From Cryptosporangium minutisporangium (GTDB taxonomy: Bacteria > Actinomycetota > Actinomycetes > Mycobacteriales > Cryptosporangiaceae): 64,000 nt of DNA. The notes beneath the pieces are model-generated. The model searched no databases, had not been told where the DNA came from, and saw only the letters and a list, made by a program, of their open reading frames with translations. The stretch covers positions 52,878 to 116,877 of the forward strand of contig NZ_BAAAYN010000029.1 of assembly GCF_039536245.1 (NCBI RefSeq), in the 5' to 3' direction. Shown in pieces: positions 41,974-51,584 of the stretch (its first letter is position 1; each line of letters begins with the position of its first letter). Made by a program: the position numbers and the translations under genes.

Positions 41974-43821
41974 ATGGCCTCGGTGACGGCCGAACCACCC
42001 TCGCGTCCGGACGGCGACGACGTCCCGGTCACGCCGTGGTCGGTGGGGGAGCTCGCGGGCGACGTGGTCGTGGTCTCCGCCGACCTGTCCTGTGCCGAGC
42101 TGGACGAGCTGTTCCGCGCCGACGAGACGCTGCCGGTCGTCGTGGTCCGGGACAGCTCCCGGCGCACCGGGCTGGTGATGCGGTCGCGGTTCGAGCTGCT
42201 GATGTCCGGGCCGCTCGGCTACGGCCGCGCGCTCTGGGCACGGCGGCCGGTGGGCGCCGTCGCCGACTGGACACCGCTGGTGCTCTCCGCCGAGACCCCG
42301 GTCACCGACGCGTCCCACCGCGTGCGGACGCGATCCTGGCAGAACCGCTACGACGACCTGCTGGTGAGCTGGCCCGGCGGGCGGGTCGGCCGGGTCTCGG
42401 CCGCCCGCCTGTTCGACGCGCTCGCCCGGCGCCTGGTCGAACAGGCCACTCAGGACGCGCTCACCGGGCTGGCCAACCGCCGGCACTTCCTCGACGAGCT
42501 GGCCGCGGCGTGTGCCGGCAACGGGGACGGCGCCGTCGCGGTGGCGTTCGTGGACCTCGACCGGATGAAGCAGGTGAACGACACGCTCGGCCACGGCGTC
42601 GGCGACCAGCTGCTGGTCTCGATCTCCCGGCGGCTGCTGGCGGCCACCGCACCGGGGGACGTCGTCGCCCGCCTGGGTGGGGACGAGTTCGCGGTGCTGC
42701 GCCGCGCCGACGCGGAGGCGGGTGGGATCGCCGCTCCGGCGTTCGGCGAGCGCCTGCGCGCCGCAGTCGCCACCCCGGACCCGGCACTTCCGGACGCCGC
42801 GCACAGCACCGCCAGCGTCGGCGTGGCGGTGGCGACCGGGCCGATCGAGCCGGGCGCTCTGCTGCGCGACGCCGACGCGGTGATGTACGAGGCGAAGCGC
42901 GCCGGGCGGAACGCGGTGCGCGCAGTGGGCAGCGGTAGCCCGCCCCCGGGGCGGCGCGTGGGCGGGTCCGATCCGCTCGGCCGCGCGCTGGAAGACCAGG
43001 AGCTGGAGCTCTTCTACCAGCCGATCGTCGACCTCACGACCGAGCGCGTCGTCGGGGTCGAGGCGCTGGTGCGCTGGCGGCACCCCCGGCGCGGCCTGCT
43101 GGCGCCCGCCCAGTTCCCGGTCGAGACTCCGGGCGACCTGTCCAGGATCGACCAGTGGGTGCTCCGGACCGCCTGCGCCGACCTCGCGTTCTGGACGAAC
43201 GTCCTGGGGGAGCGGGCGCCGGACCGGGTGAACGTCAACGTGACGGCGGAGGCACTGCGCGACGGCGGTCTGGAGGCGGCTGTGCTGCGCGCCACCGGCC
43301 AGGTGGGGCTGAGCCCGGACCGCCTGCACCTCGAGTTGCCGGAGACCGCGGACCTCTCGCTGCTCAACGACGCGGTGGGCAACCTCAACACGCTCCGCAG
43401 GCACGGCGTCGGCGTGATCCTCGACGACATGGGCGCCGGATCGTCGACGCTCCGCCACCTGTCCGTGCTGCCGGTCTCCGGCCTGAAGATCGACAAGTCC
43501 TTCGTGGCGGGCATGCTGGAGAACCCGAACGACCACGCGGTGATCAAGCTGCTCACCGGGCTCGGGACGAACCTCGGGCTCCCGGTCATCGCGGAGGGCG
43601 TCGAGGAGCCGGAGCAACTCGACGAGCTGCTGGTGCTCGGCGTCGGGTACGCGCAGGGCTACCTGCTCGGTCACCCGCGGCCGGCGATCGAGCTGACCCG
43701 CCGGTTCGACCCGGCCGGCACCGTGGTGGCGGCGCCGGTCGAGGTGCCCTCCCGGCCGGACGGGCCGGTGTTCACGCCACGCCTGCGGCCGATTCGGCGG
43801 GGCGTGCGCCGGTCGTTCTGA
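41974..43821 (+). CDS. Cytoplasmic GGDEF-EAL protein with CBS-like N-terminal sensor
   Basis: A 615-residue soluble protein. Residues 20-155 look like a CBS-pair-type sensor (ELFRADETLPVVVVRDSSRR, GRALWARRPVGAVADW). The GGDEF domain has an intact GGDEF loop (near 233) but its I-site is APGD, not RxxD, so product inhibition may be absent. The EAL domain keeps GVEALVRWRH (near 363), KIDKSFV and AEGVEE, with variants LELPETA and DDMGAGS. Both cyclase and phosphodiesterase activity are possible. I use the ATG at 41974; an in-frame GTG at 41941 is the alternative and neither has a clear ribosome site. Confidence 0.88.
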   Translation: MASVTAEPPSRPDGDDVPVTPWSVGELAGDVVVVSADLSCAELDELFRADETLPVVVVRDSSRRTGLVMRSRFELLMSGPLGYGRALWARRPVGAVADWTPLVLSAETPVTDASHRVRTRSWQNRYDDLLVSWPGGRVGRVSAARLFDALARRLVEQATQDALTGLANRRHFLDELAAACAGNGDGAVAVAFVDLDRMKQVNDTLGHGVGDQLLVSISRRLLAATAPGDVVARLGGDEFAVLRRADAEAGGIAAPAFGERLRAAVATPDPALPDAAHSTASVGVAVATGPIEPGALLRDADAVMYEAKRAGRNAVRAVGSGSPPPGRRVGGSDPLGRALEDQELELFYQPIVDLTTERVVGVEALVRWRHPRRGLLAPAQFPVETPGDLSRIDQWVLRTACADLAFWTNVLGERAPDRVNVNVTAEALRDGGLEAAVLRATGQVGLSPDRLHLELPETADLSLLNDAVGNLNTLRRHGVGVILDDMGAGSSTLRHLSVLPVSGLKIDKSFVAGMLENPNDHAVIKLLTGLGTNLGLPVIAEGVEEPEQLDELLVLGVGYAQGYLLGHPRPAIELTRRFDPAGTVVAAPVEVPSRPDGPVFTPRLRPIRRGVRRSF

Positions 43822-43833
43822 CGCCGGGCTCAG

Positions 43834-43881
43834 GCACGGCCCTCGGGGCCCGGAGGAGATCCCGACCCGGAGGGCTCGTGC
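43834..43881. terminator. Hairpin between the GGDEF-EAL gene and pntB
   Basis: GCACG-G-CCCTC (43834-43844) pairs with GAGGG-CT-CGTGC (43870-43881), two stems separated by a small internal loop, between convergent genes. Likely a bidirectional terminator. Confidence 0.5.
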
Positions 43882-43882
43882 G

Positions 43883-45322
43883 CTACCGAACGGGGACGGC
43901 CTCCCGCGCGGGGGCTCCGGACGGCACCGGGGCGAGCGCGCGCAGGATGTCCTCGACGCGAGCCTTGGCGTCGCCGAAGAGCATCTGGGTGTTCTCCCGG
44001 AAGAACAGCGGGTTCTGGACACCGGCGTACCCGGCCGCCATCGAGCGCTTGAACACGATGACGTTCTCGGCCTCCCAGACGTGCAGGACCGGCATTCCCG
44101 CGATCGGGCTGCTGGGGTCCTCGGCCGCGGCCGGGTTGACGGTGTCGTTGGCGCCGATGACGAGCACCACCGACGTGTCCGAGAAGTCGTCGTTGATCTC
44201 GTCCATCTCCAGCACGATGTCGTACGGGACCTTGGCCTCGGCCAGCAGCACGTTCATGTGACCGGGCAGCCGCCCGGCGACCGGGTGGATGCCGAACCGG
44301 ACCTCGACGCCGCGCTCGCGCAGCGCGCGGGTCAGCTCGGCGACCGGGTACTGGGCCTGCGCGACGGCCATGCCGTAGCCCGGCGTGATGATCACCGAGC
44401 GGGCGGCAGCGAGCAGTTCGGCGGTGGCCTCGGCGGAGACCTCGCGGTGCTCGCCGTAGTCGGTGTCGTCCGCCGGGCCCGCGGCGATTCCGAAACCGCC
44501 GGCGATCACCGAGATGAACGAGCGGTTCATCGCCTGGCACATGATGTACGACAGGTAGGCACCCGACGAGCCGACCAGCGCACCGGTGACGATCAGCAGG
44601 TCGTTGGAGAGCAGGAACCCGGACGCCGCGGCGGCCCAGCCGGAGTAGCTGTTGAGCATCGAGACGACGACGGGCATGTCGCCGCCGCCGATCGAGGCCA
44701 CCAGGTGCCAGCCGAGCAGCAGCGCCAGCACGGTGAGCGCGGCCAGCAGCCCGAGGTTCGGAGCCGCGACGAACCAGACCGTGAGCGCGACGAACACCGC
44801 GAGGGCGCCGAGGTTCAGCGCGTTCTTGCCGGGCAGCATCAGCGGCGACGAGTTGATCCGCGCCGAGAGTTTGAGGTACGCCACGATCGAGCCGGTGAAC
44901 GTCACCGCGCCGATGAACACGCCGATCGACACCTCGGCGTGGTGAATGCGCAGCAGGGAGCCGTGGAGCCCGTCGGCGTGCTCCAGGTAGCCGTTCCAGC
45001 CGACCAGCACCGCGGCGGCGCCGACGAAGCTGTGCAGCAGCGCGATGAGCTCCGGCATGCCGGTCATCTCGACGATCCGGGCGCGCCAGATGCCGATCAC
45101 CGCACCGAGGGTCATCGCGGCGACCAGGAGGCCGATGCCGACCCCGTTCACCCCGCCGTCGATCGCGAGGACGATCGTGGCGGCGAGCGCGACGGCCATG
45201 CCGACGATGCCGGATGTCGCGCCGGCCCGGGAGGTTTCGTGTTTGGACAGCCCGGCGAGGCTGAGGATGAACAGCAGGGCAGCGAGCAGGTACGCGGCCT
45301 GGGCCGCGGAGGCGATCGTCAC
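43883..45322 (-). CDS. pntB: NAD(P) transhydrogenase subunit beta
   Basis: Membrane and NADP(H)-binding subunit of proton-translocating transhydrogenase, 479 residues. The N-terminal 270 residues hold about nine helices (domain II) with the conserved [18 protein letters not shown]. Domain III carries the NADP-binding [16 protein letters not shown] and [12 protein letters not shown]. It uses the proton gradient to reduce NADP+ with NADH. GTG start at 45322 after GAGGAGC, three bases behind pntA. NADPH from this enzyme would support the P450, reductase and biosynthetic needs of the cell. Confidence 0.96.
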   Translation of the reverse strand: MTIASAAQAAYLLAALLFILSLAGLSKHETSRAGATSGIVGMAVALAATIVLAIDGGVNGVGIGLLVAAMTLGAVIGIWRARIVEMTGMPELIALLHSFVGAAAVLVGWNGYLEHADGLHGSLLRIHHAEVSIGVFIGAVTFTGSIVAYLKLSARINSSPLMLPGKNALNLGALAVFVALTVWFVAAPNLGLLAALTVLALLLGWHLVASIGGGDMPVVVSMLNSYSGWAAAASGFLLSNDLLIVTGALVGSSGAYLSYIMCQAMNRSFISVIAGGFGIAAGPADDTDYGEHREVSAEATAELLAAARSVIITPGYGMAVAQAQYPVAELTRALRERGVEVRFGIHPVAGRLPGHMNVLLAEAKVPYDIVLEMDEINDDFSDTSVVLVIGANDTVNPAAAEDPSSPIAGMPVLHVWEAENVIVFKRSMAAGYAGVQNPLFFRENTQMLFGDAKARVEDILRALAPVPSGAPAREAVPVR

Positions 45323-45325
45323 GGG

Positions 45326-46882
45326 TCAGCTCCTCGAGAACATGCCGAGCATGCGACGGGTGACGGCGAAGCCGCCGAAGATGTTGATGGAGGCGAGCAG
45401 GATCGCGATCGAGGCCAGGACGGTCACCGAGACGTCGTCGTGCCCGATCTGGAGCAGCGCGCCGACGACGATGATCCCGGAGATCGCGTTGGTCACCGAC
45501 ATCAGCGGCGTGTGCAGCGCGTGGTGGACGTTGCCGATCACGTAGTAGCCGATCACGATCGCCAGCACGAACACCGTGAAGTGCGCGGTGAGCGCGCTGG
45601 GCGCGAACCCGATGAGCACGAACAGCACGACCGCGGCGATCGCGGCCGGGACCAATCGCCTCGCCGGGCTCTTCGGCTTCGGCGGCGCCGGCTGTGGCGG
45701 CTTCGGGGCGGCGGCCGCTGCCGGGGCGGCGCTCACCGCGACCGGCGGTGGCGGCCAGGTCTTCTCGCCGTCGCGCACGACGGTCATCGCCCGCTGGACG
45801 ACGTCGTCGAAGTCGAGGACGAGCTGCCCGTCCTTGTCCGGCGTCAGCAGCTTGAGCAGGTTGACGACGTTGGTGCCGAACAGCTGCGACGCCTGGGCGG
45901 GCAGGCGTCCGGGCAGGTCGGTGTAGCCGATGATCGTCACGCCGTTGTCGGTGACCACGGCCCGCCCGGCCACGCTCCCCACCACGTTGCCGCCCTGCGA
46001 CGTGGCCATGTCCACGATCACGCTGCCCGGCTTCATCGCGGCGACGTGTTCGGCGGTCAGCAGCGTCGGGGCCTGCCTGCCGGGGATCAGCGCGGTGGTG
46101 ATGACGATGTCGACGTCCGCGGACTGCGCGGCGTAGAGCGCGGCGGCGGCCCGGTCGTAATCCTCCGAGGTGGCCTTCGCGTAACCGTCGCTGCTGGCCT
46201 CCTGCTCGACCTCGACGGCGAGGAACTCCCCGCCCAGCGAGCGGACCTGCTCGGCGACCTCCGGCCGCGGGTCGGTGGCCCGCACCATCGCGCCGAGGCT
46301 GTTCGCCGCGGCGATCGCCGCGAGCCCAGCTACACCGGCGCCCGCCACCAGGACCTTCGCGGGCGGCATCTTGCCTGCGGCGGTGACCTGACCGCCGAAC
46401 AGCCGGCCGAACGCGTGCGCGGCCTCGATCACCGCGCGGTACCCGGCGATGTTGGCCATCGAGCTCAAGACGTCCATCGACTGCGCGCGCGAGATCCGCG
46501 GCACGGCGTCCATGGCCAGCACGGTGATCGGGCGGTGGGTCAGCGACTCCACCAGCGCCGGGTTCGAGGCGGGGCTGATCAGCGAGACCAGCGTCGCGCC
46601 ATCGGCCAGCGCGGCGATCTCCTGCGGCGACGGCGGGTTCACCTTGAGCACGACGTCCGCGTGCCACGTCGTGGCGGTGTCGGCGATCCGTGCGCCGGCG
46701 CCCGCGAAGGCCTCGTCGGCGAAGCTCGCCTTCGCGCCCGCACCGGATTCGACGACGACGTCGTAACCGAGTTTCACGAGCTGTCCCACGGTGGCCGGGG
46801 TCGCGGCCACCCGGGTTTCCCCCGGCGAGGACTCGGCCACCACCCCCAGCGTTTGCCCGGGCGACTGCGCAGTTCCATCCAT
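45326..46882 (-). CDS. pntA: NAD(P) transhydrogenase subunit alpha
   Basis: NAD(H)-binding and membrane subunit of the transhydrogenase, 518 residues. Domain I (residues 10-380) has the alanine dehydrogenase-like fold: [20 protein letters not shown], the dinucleotide motif [20 protein letters not shown], and the mobile-loop region [14 protein letters not shown] Pro/Ala-rich linker (about 400-430) leads to four membrane helices of domain II. Both parts are fused in one chain, as in E. coli PntA. Start ATG at 46882 follows GAGGAGG; an upstream in-frame stretch is not conserved. Confidence 0.96.
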   Translation of the reverse strand: MDGTAQSPGQTLGVVAESSPGETRVAATPATVGQLVKLGYDVVVESGAGAKASFADEAFAGAGARIADTATTWHADVVLKVNPPSPQEIAALADGATLVSLISPASNPALVESLTHRPITVLAMDAVPRISRAQSMDVLSSMANIAGYRAVIEAAHAFGRLFGGQVTAAGKMPPAKVLVAGAGVAGLAAIAAANSLGAMVRATDPRPEVAEQVRSLGGEFLAVEVEQEASSDGYAKATSEDYDRAAAALYAAQSADVDIVITTALIPGRQAPTLLTAEHVAAMKPGSVIVDMATSQGGNVVGSVAGRAVVTDNGVTIIGYTDLPGRLPAQASQLFGTNVVNLLKLLTPDKDGQLVLDFDDVVQRAMTVVRDGEKTWPPPPVAVSAAPAAAAAPKPPQPAPPKPKSPARRLVPAAIAAVVLFVLIGFAPSALTAHFTVFVLAIVIGYYVIGNVHHALHTPLMSVTNAISGIIVVGALLQIGHDDVSVTVLASIAILLASINIFGGFAVTRRMLGMFSRS

Positions 46883-47108
46883 CGGGTGTCCCTCCTCAGG
46901 CGCGCTGCGGCCGCCGGGTAGCAGCCGTCCGCGCGCGGCAGGGCTGATTTCCGAGGGCACCGATCAGCGCGGCAACCACGACGTGCGTGATGTTGACATG
47001 GATTCTCCGGTTGCGAATACCGATGTAACGAACGCCTCACGCCGAACGGTTCGATGAGGAACGGCTCAATCAATTCAGTTGAACGTCGATGACAAAGAAC
47101 AAGAATGC

Positions 47109-47333
47109 TCAGGTTTCTGGATCGTGTTCCGTGCTTCGGATCCACAAGTCCTCGGCGACGAAGAATTCGATCAGCGACGCGATTTCCTCGGGCGAGTCAC
47201 CCTCCACCACGATCGTGTCGTTGATCCGGATCGTGACGTCGTCGAGCAGCTCCAGCGTGCGGATTTCCGGCGCGACGCGGACTAACACGTCGATCACCTG
47301 GGACAGGGTGGCGTCGTCGAACGCGTGCTCCAT
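47109..47333 (-). CDS. Small acidic protein of unknown function
   Basis: A 74-residue acidic protein (MEHAFDDATLSQVIDVLVRV; TIRINDTIVVEGDSPEEIAS; FFVAEDLWIRS) with an alternating helix/strand pattern and no membrane segment. A strong ribosome site (GGGAGGA) precedes its ATG at 47333. The surrounding DNA (46890-47120) is visibly less GC-rich than the rest of the window. I do not recognise a family. It could be read from the same transcript as the hydrolase gene upstream, 64 bases away. Confidence 0.6.
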   Translation of the reverse strand: MEHAFDDATLSQVIDVLVRVAPEIRTLELLDDVTIRINDTIVVEGDSPEEIASLIEFFVAEDLWIRSTEHDPET

Positions 47334-47397
47334 GGCTTCCTCCCGGACGAGACGAGTACTCGGGAGGACAGAGCAGCGGGCGGCGGCCGGTGATACG

Positions 47398-48060
47398 TCA
47401 GGACGGCAACGTTGTGAGGTGGGTGCTGAACCAGTCGGCGGCGCGGTCGGCCACTTGATCCAGTGTTCCGGGCTCGCCGAAGAGGTGGGACGCGCCGGGA
47501 ATCAGCAGCAGCTCGTTCGGTGCGGTCATCGCGGTCCGCGCTTCCTGGTTGAGGTCGACCACCGATTCGTCGTGGCTGCCGACGATCAGCAGCGTCGGTG
47601 CCTGGACCGCGGAGAGCGCCGTCTCGGCGAGGTCGGGCCGGCCGCCGCGGGAGACGATCGCATCGACGAGCTGAGGGCGGGCAGCGGCGGTGACCAGCGC
47701 CGCCGCCGCGCCGGTGCTGGCGCCGAACAGGCCCAGCGGGGTGTTGGCGGTGTCCGGCCGCGCGTGCAGCCAATCGAGGATGCCGGTCAGCCGGTCGGCC
47801 AGCAGGCCGATGTCGAACCGCAGCTCGTGGGTGACCGCGTCGAGCCGCTCCTCGTCGGCGGTCAGCAGGTCGACCAGCACCGTGCCGAAGCCGCGGTCGT
47901 GCAGGACGTCGGCGACCACCCGGTTCCGAGGGCTCCGCCGCGAGCTGCCGCTGCCGTGGGCGAACAGGACGACGCCACGGGCGTCGGCCGGGAGGTGGAC
48001 GTCGGCTTCGAGGTCGGCGCCCGCGGTGGGTACGCGGCACGTGGTCATCTGCTGGCTCAT
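47398..48060 (-). CDS. Alpha/beta hydrolase, dienelactone hydrolase-like
   Basis: Cytoplasmic hydrolase of 220 residues. The oxyanion segment is GVVLFAHGSGSSRRSPRNR, the nucleophile Ser is in GLFGASTGAAAAL, the acid in GSHDESVVDL and the His in GASHLFGEPGTL. It belongs to the dienelactone hydrolase-like group often fused to or paired with phosphoribosyltransferases in stress regulons. The ATG at 48060 follows GGAGGAC; the open frame upstream is unconserved. Substrate unknown. Confidence 0.88.
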   Translation of the reverse strand: MSQQMTTCRVPTAGADLEADVHLPADARGVVLFAHGSGSSRRSPRNRVVADVLHDRGFGTVLVDLLTADEERLDAVTHELRFDIGLLADRLTGILDWLHARPDTANTPLGLFGASTGAAAALVTAAARPQLVDAIVSRGGRPDLAETALSAVQAPTLLIVGSHDESVVDLNQEARTAMTAPNELLLIPGASHLFGEPGTLDQVADRAADWFSTHLTTLPS

Positions 48061-48165
48061 CTCGTCCTCCGGTGGTTCCGTCGAGGGCGGCAGGCGGCCC
48101 CCGGCGGGTACCCGGACACCTTCGACCAATTCGACCCTAGGCGACGGATCGCCCTGGTGGTTGAT

Positions 48166-48225
48166 CCGCGTCAGTCGACACCGCGTCAGTCGACCCCGCG
48201 TCAGTCGACTCCGCGTCAGTCGACT
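48166..48225. repeat. Four 15-bp tandem repeats at the 3' end of the winged-helix gene
   Basis: CCGCGTCAGTCGACN occurs four times without gaps (48166-48225); only the last base varies. Each copy carries a GTCGAC palindrome and, on the minus strand, a TGA. The winged-helix gene stops in the last copy (48216-48218). Confidence 0.92.
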
Positions 48226-48704
48226 CCGGGAAGCACCGCCACGCGGTCGGCGTGGTCGAGGCGGTAGCCGACGCCCCGCACGGTGACGATCCGCGGACCG
48301 GAGTCGGCGAGCTTCACCCGGATCCGGCGGACGTGGACGTCGATCGTCCGCTCGCTGTCGCGGAACCGGTCACCCCAGACCGCGTCGATGAGCTGTCCGC
48401 GGCTGAACACCTGCCGGGGGTGCCTGGCGAGGAACGCGAGGAGGTCGAACTCCCGCCGGGTGAGCGACAGCTCGGCGCCGTCCAGCGTCGCGACCCGGCG
48501 TCCGGCCAGGATGCGCAGCGGCGGGACGTCGGGGGCACGGGTGATCGGCGGTGGCGCGGCCGCGGCGTCGCCGAAACCGAGGGAGACCGACGCGGAGACG
48601 GCCGCGTCGCCCGCGCGGGCGTGCCCCGCCAGCAGGTCGCTGATCTCCGCGCAGAGCGCGGAGGCGACGCCGGACGCCCCGCCGCCGGTCAGTTCGATGT
48701 CCAC
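48216..48704 (-). CDS. Winged-helix (OmpR-type DNA-binding domain) transcriptional regulator
   Basis: A 162-residue protein whose C-terminal half is an OmpR/PhoB-type DNA-binding domain: LSLTRREFDLLAFLARHPRQ, VFSRGQLIDAVWGDRF, ERTIDVHVRRIRVKL and VRGVGYRL. There is no receiver domain; residues 1-65 start VDIELTGGGASGV and are of unknown fold. The GTG at 48704 is the first start after an in-frame TGA, although the same frame has an ATG with a good ribosome site at 48836 (see the leader entry). The DNA target is unknown; the nested inverted repeats upstream are one candidate. Confidence 0.8.
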   Translation of the reverse strand: MDIELTGGGASGVASALCAEISDLLAGHARAGDAAVSASVSLGFGDAAAAPPPITRAPDVPPLRILAGRRVATLDGAELSLTRREFDLLAFLARHPRQVFSRGQLIDAVWGDRFRDSERTIDVHVRRIRVKLADSGPRIVTVRGVGYRLDHADRVAVLPGVD

Positions 48705-48763
48705 CGTGACCCGCGCGGTCCGGGCCGACCCCGATGCGGCGGCGAGCCGCCGCGGAGCGGCCG

Positions 48764-48836
48764 GCCCGGGCGCTCAGCGCCCGGGCGGCGAGACGCGGGG
48801 CAGCAGTGGGGCGCGCTGGTCGGCCTGCGCTGTCAT
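48764..48836 (-). other. 20-codon leader ORF ending in a perfect hairpin, in frame with the winged-helix gene
   Basis: From an ATG at 48836, preceded by GGAGAGGA, the frame reads MTAQADQRAPLLPRVSPPGR and stops at TGA 48776-48774. The TGA lies in a perfect 11-bp inverted repeat (48764-48774 / 48776-48786) with a one-base loop. After the stop the same frame continues, without a start codon, into the winged-helix gene. It is either a regulatory leader peptide or an N-terminus cut off by a nonsense mutation. Confidence 0.45.
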
Positions 48837-48851
48837 CGGGTTCCGTCCTCT

Positions 48852-48905
48852 CCGTGCCACGGCTAGTTAGGTCACCCTAACTAGACCTGACCAGCCGTGG
48901 CACGG
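48852..48905. terminator. Nested inverted repeats downstream of phoD
   Basis: Outer arms of 13 bp (CCGTGCCACGGCT at 48852-48864, AGCCGTGGCACGG at 48893-48905) enclose CTAGTTAGG/CCTAACTAG (48863-48871 / 48876-48884). It starts 34 bases after the phoD stop and so fits a terminator for that gene, but it is also 16 bases upstream of the leader ORF and may double as an operator. Confidence 0.6.
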
Positions 48906-48938
48906 TGTGGGCTGTGGGATGCCTCCCACCGGGCTGGA

Positions 48939-50549
48939 TCAGGCCGGGACGAGCCCGGGACGCCCGGCCACCGTGACCCACGACGCGCTTGTGCTCACCG
49001 GCGACGTGCGGGTCGCGATGCTCGCCACCGTGCGTGCCTCCGCGAGCCAGCGCTCCGGGGTGACCTCGCACCGCAGGTAACCGCGGAGCGTGCCGTCGAA
49101 GTAGCGGACGTGCGGGTTGAGCGAGGGATTGGCGGCGGTGACCGGGGCGATGAACGGAGCGGGAAAGTCCGAGCTCACGCTCGTGGCGGTGAACTCCACC
49201 GCCACCGGCGGTGCGGCCAGGTTGTCGCGGTCGATCCGCAGGTCGCTGAACCACGAGGAGTGGATGTCACCGGCGAGCACGACCGGGTTCGCGATCTTCC
49301 GCTCGGCCAGGAATCGCAGGATCCGGGTCCGTGCCGGGTGGTAGCCGTCCCACTGGTCGAGGTTCACGATCGGTGGCAGCGGGTTGGCCGGGTCCAGCAG
49401 ATTCGGGAACCGGATCTGGCTCATCATCACCTGCTGCGCGATCACGTTCCAGCGCGCCCGGGAGCCTGCGAGCCCGGCCCGCAGCCACTGCTCCTGGGCG
49501 GAGCCGGTGAGCGTGCCCGCGGTGTTGTCCAGGCCCGGCTGGGCCGGACCGAAGTCCAGGGCGATGCCCGGGGGCTGGTCGGTGCGGTACTGCCGGGTGT
49601 CCAGGACGTTGATCCGGGCGAGTCGGCCGAAGTCGAACCGGCGGTAGAGCCGGTAGTTCGACGATCCGGGTCGAATCGGCCGCCGCAGCGGGAGGTGCTC
49701 GTAGTACGCCTGGTACGCCGCCGCGCGCTGGGCGGCCATCGCGGCCGGGGACTGGAACTTCGGCGAGTTCGCGTCCTCCGCCTCGTCGACGAGGTTCGCG
49801 TAGTTGTTCTCCACCTCGTGGTCGTCCCAGGTGACGATCCACGGGAACGCGGCGTGCGCGGCCTGGAGAGAAGGGTCGCTCTTGTAGAGCGCGTGGCGTG
49901 CCCGGTAGTCGACGAGCGTCCGTAACTGGTCGAGCCCCGCGGTCTGCGGGATCGTGTGCATGCGGTCGGGGTAGGCGCTTCGCGGGTCGTACTCGTAGAT
50001 GTAGTCGCCGAGGTGCAGGACGACGTCGAGGTCCTCGGCTGCCAGCCCGTTGTAGGCCGGCCAGTAGCCGTTCTGCCAGTCCTGGCAGTTCACGATGCCG
50101 ATCCGCAGTCGGGACACACCGGCTCCCGGCGCCGGGGCGGTGCGAGTCCGGCCGGTCGCGCTCAGGTGGCCGCCTGCGCGGAACCGGTACCAGTACTCCC
50201 GCCCGGGTCGCAGACCCCGGACGTCCACATGCACCGTGTGCGCCCGGCCGGGCAGCGCGGCCGCGGTGCCCCGGCGCACGACCTGGGCGAAGCGGGCGTC
50301 GGTCGCGACCTGCCACTCCACCGGGATCGGTCGTCCCGGCAGCGAGCCGGCGTTCAGCGGGTCGTTCACCAGCCGGGTCCAGAGCACGACGGCGTCCGGG
50401 AGCGGATCGCCGCTGGCCACGCCGAGGCGGAACGGGTCGGCGGGCAACGGTGCGGCGTGCGCGGAGCGGACGTCGACCGGGAGCACGCCGGCGGCCACCA
50501 CCCCGGCCGCAGCACCTACCAGGAAACGTCTCCGGTTGACCACGGCCAT
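48939..50549 (-). CDS. phoD: Alkaline phosphatase D (PhoD) family phosphodiesterase/phosphatase
   Basis: Secreted metallophosphatase of 536 residues. The N-terminus NRRRFLVGAAAGVVAAGVLP carries a twin-arginine motif followed by AHA|AP, so it is exported folded by Tat. Metal-binding segments of the PhoD family are present: IGIVNCQDWQNGYW, LHLGDYIYEYDPRS, TWDDHEVENNYAN and VVLAGDIHSSW. It would release phosphate from organic phosphoesters under phosphate limitation. The ATG at 50549 begins the Tat signal. No Pho box could be picked out with confidence upstream. Confidence 0.95.
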   Translation of the reverse strand: MAVVNRRRFLVGAAAGVVAAGVLPVDVRSAHAAPLPADPFRLGVASGDPLPDAVVLWTRLVNDPLNAGSLPGRPIPVEWQVATDARFAQVVRRGTAAALPGRAHTVHVDVRGLRPGREYWYRFRAGGHLSATGRTRTAPAPGAGVSRLRIGIVNCQDWQNGYWPAYNGLAAEDLDVVLHLGDYIYEYDPRSAYPDRMHTIPQTAGLDQLRTLVDYRARHALYKSDPSLQAAHAAFPWIVTWDDHEVENNYANLVDEAEDANSPKFQSPAAMAAQRAAAYQAYYEHLPLRRPIRPGSSNYRLYRRFDFGRLARINVLDTRQYRTDQPPGIALDFGPAQPGLDNTAGTLTGSAQEQWLRAGLAGSRARWNVIAQQVMMSQIRFPNLLDPANPLPPIVNLDQWDGYHPARTRILRFLAERKIANPVVLAGDIHSSWFSDLRIDRDNLAAPPVAVEFTATSVSSDFPAPFIAPVTAANPSLNPHVRYFDGTLRGYLRCEVTPERWLAEARTVASIATRTSPVSTSASWVTVAGRPGLVPA

Positions 50550-50739
50550 CGGAACCTCCTCGTCAGCGACGGCGGACGTAGCTCAGCAGGCCCGGGAGGC
50601 TTCCGGGTGAACGGCGCGCGCCCCGGGAACGGCGGCCACTCGTCCATGATCCGCGTGAACGGCCGAGTGTTCACGGCTTTGGCCGTACGCTCGAAAAGAC
50701 GTTTGTCTGCGGCGCGCGCGCCGACCCGCGGGGGGACGG

Positions 50740-51471
50740 ATGGCCGGTGGCATCTCCGACGTGCTGGCGCGGATGCGGACGATCCGCGACGCGCTCGACC
50801 CGGTGGACGGCGTCCGGCAGTTCAACCAGGTCTACCTGCGGGTGACCGAGGAACTGCAGCCCCGGCTGACCGCCGGGTTCTTCCGCGATCCGGGGTTCGT
50901 CGAGCGGTTCGCGACGATCTTCGCCGGCCGGTACTTCACCGCGGTCGACGCGGGTGCGGTGGACGTCCGGCGGGTGAGCCCCGCCTGGCGCCCGCTGTTC
51001 GCCCAGCGCGAGGACCGCCGGATCCATCCGGTGCAGTTCGCGGTGGCCGGCATGAACGCGCACATCAACCACGACCTCGCGCTGGCCACGGTCGACACCT
51101 GCCTGGTCTGCGGTACCCACCCCGGCGACGAGCGGGTCGAGATCGACTACCTGCGGATCAACGCGATCTTCGAGGAGGTGGAGGCGGAGATCCGGTTGGC
51201 GCTGCTGTCCGGCCCGGAGGAGCTCGGGGAGCCGTTCGAACCGATCGTCCACTTGGTCAGCACGTGGAGCGTCGTGCAGGCACGCGACGCCGCCTGGGTG
51301 CGCACGCAGGTGCGCTGGGCTCTCCGGCAGCAGGACTGGCTGCTCGACCGCACCGAGGAGGCGTCGGCGAGGGCGGTCGGGATGACCGGCAGGCATCTGC
51401 TGACGCCGCTGCTCCCGCCGCGCCGCGGTCGCCCGTTCCCCGCGCTGCTGCCGGACCGACCGCACACGTGA
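50740..51471 (+). CDS. DUF5995 family protein
   Basis: A 243-residue soluble protein matching DUF5995: RFATIFAGRYFTAV, HPVQFAVAGMNAHINHDLAL and VRWALRQQDWLLDRTEEAS. The conserved GMNAHINHDL suggests a metal- or phosphate-binding site, but the family has no assigned function. The ATG at 50740 has GGGGGA upstream. It is divergent from phoD with about 190 bases between. Confidence 0.85.
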   Translation: MAGGISDVLARMRTIRDALDPVDGVRQFNQVYLRVTEELQPRLTAGFFRDPGFVERFATIFAGRYFTAVDAGAVDVRRVSPAWRPLFAQREDRRIHPVQFAVAGMNAHINHDLALATVDTCLVCGTHPGDERVEIDYLRINAIFEEVEAEIRLALLSGPEELGEPFEPIVHLVSTWSVVQARDAAWVRTQVRWALRQQDWLLDRTEEASARAVGMTGRHLLTPLLPPRRGRPFPALLPDRPHT

Positions 51472-51584
51472 ACCGGTCGAGACCCGCGAGTACGCCCCGC
51501 AGTGACCCGAGATGTCCTACCGTGCTCGCGGAACGATCTTTGCTATCCGCTGTGATCGGCACGCCTCATCGGGGAGGAAACGTC

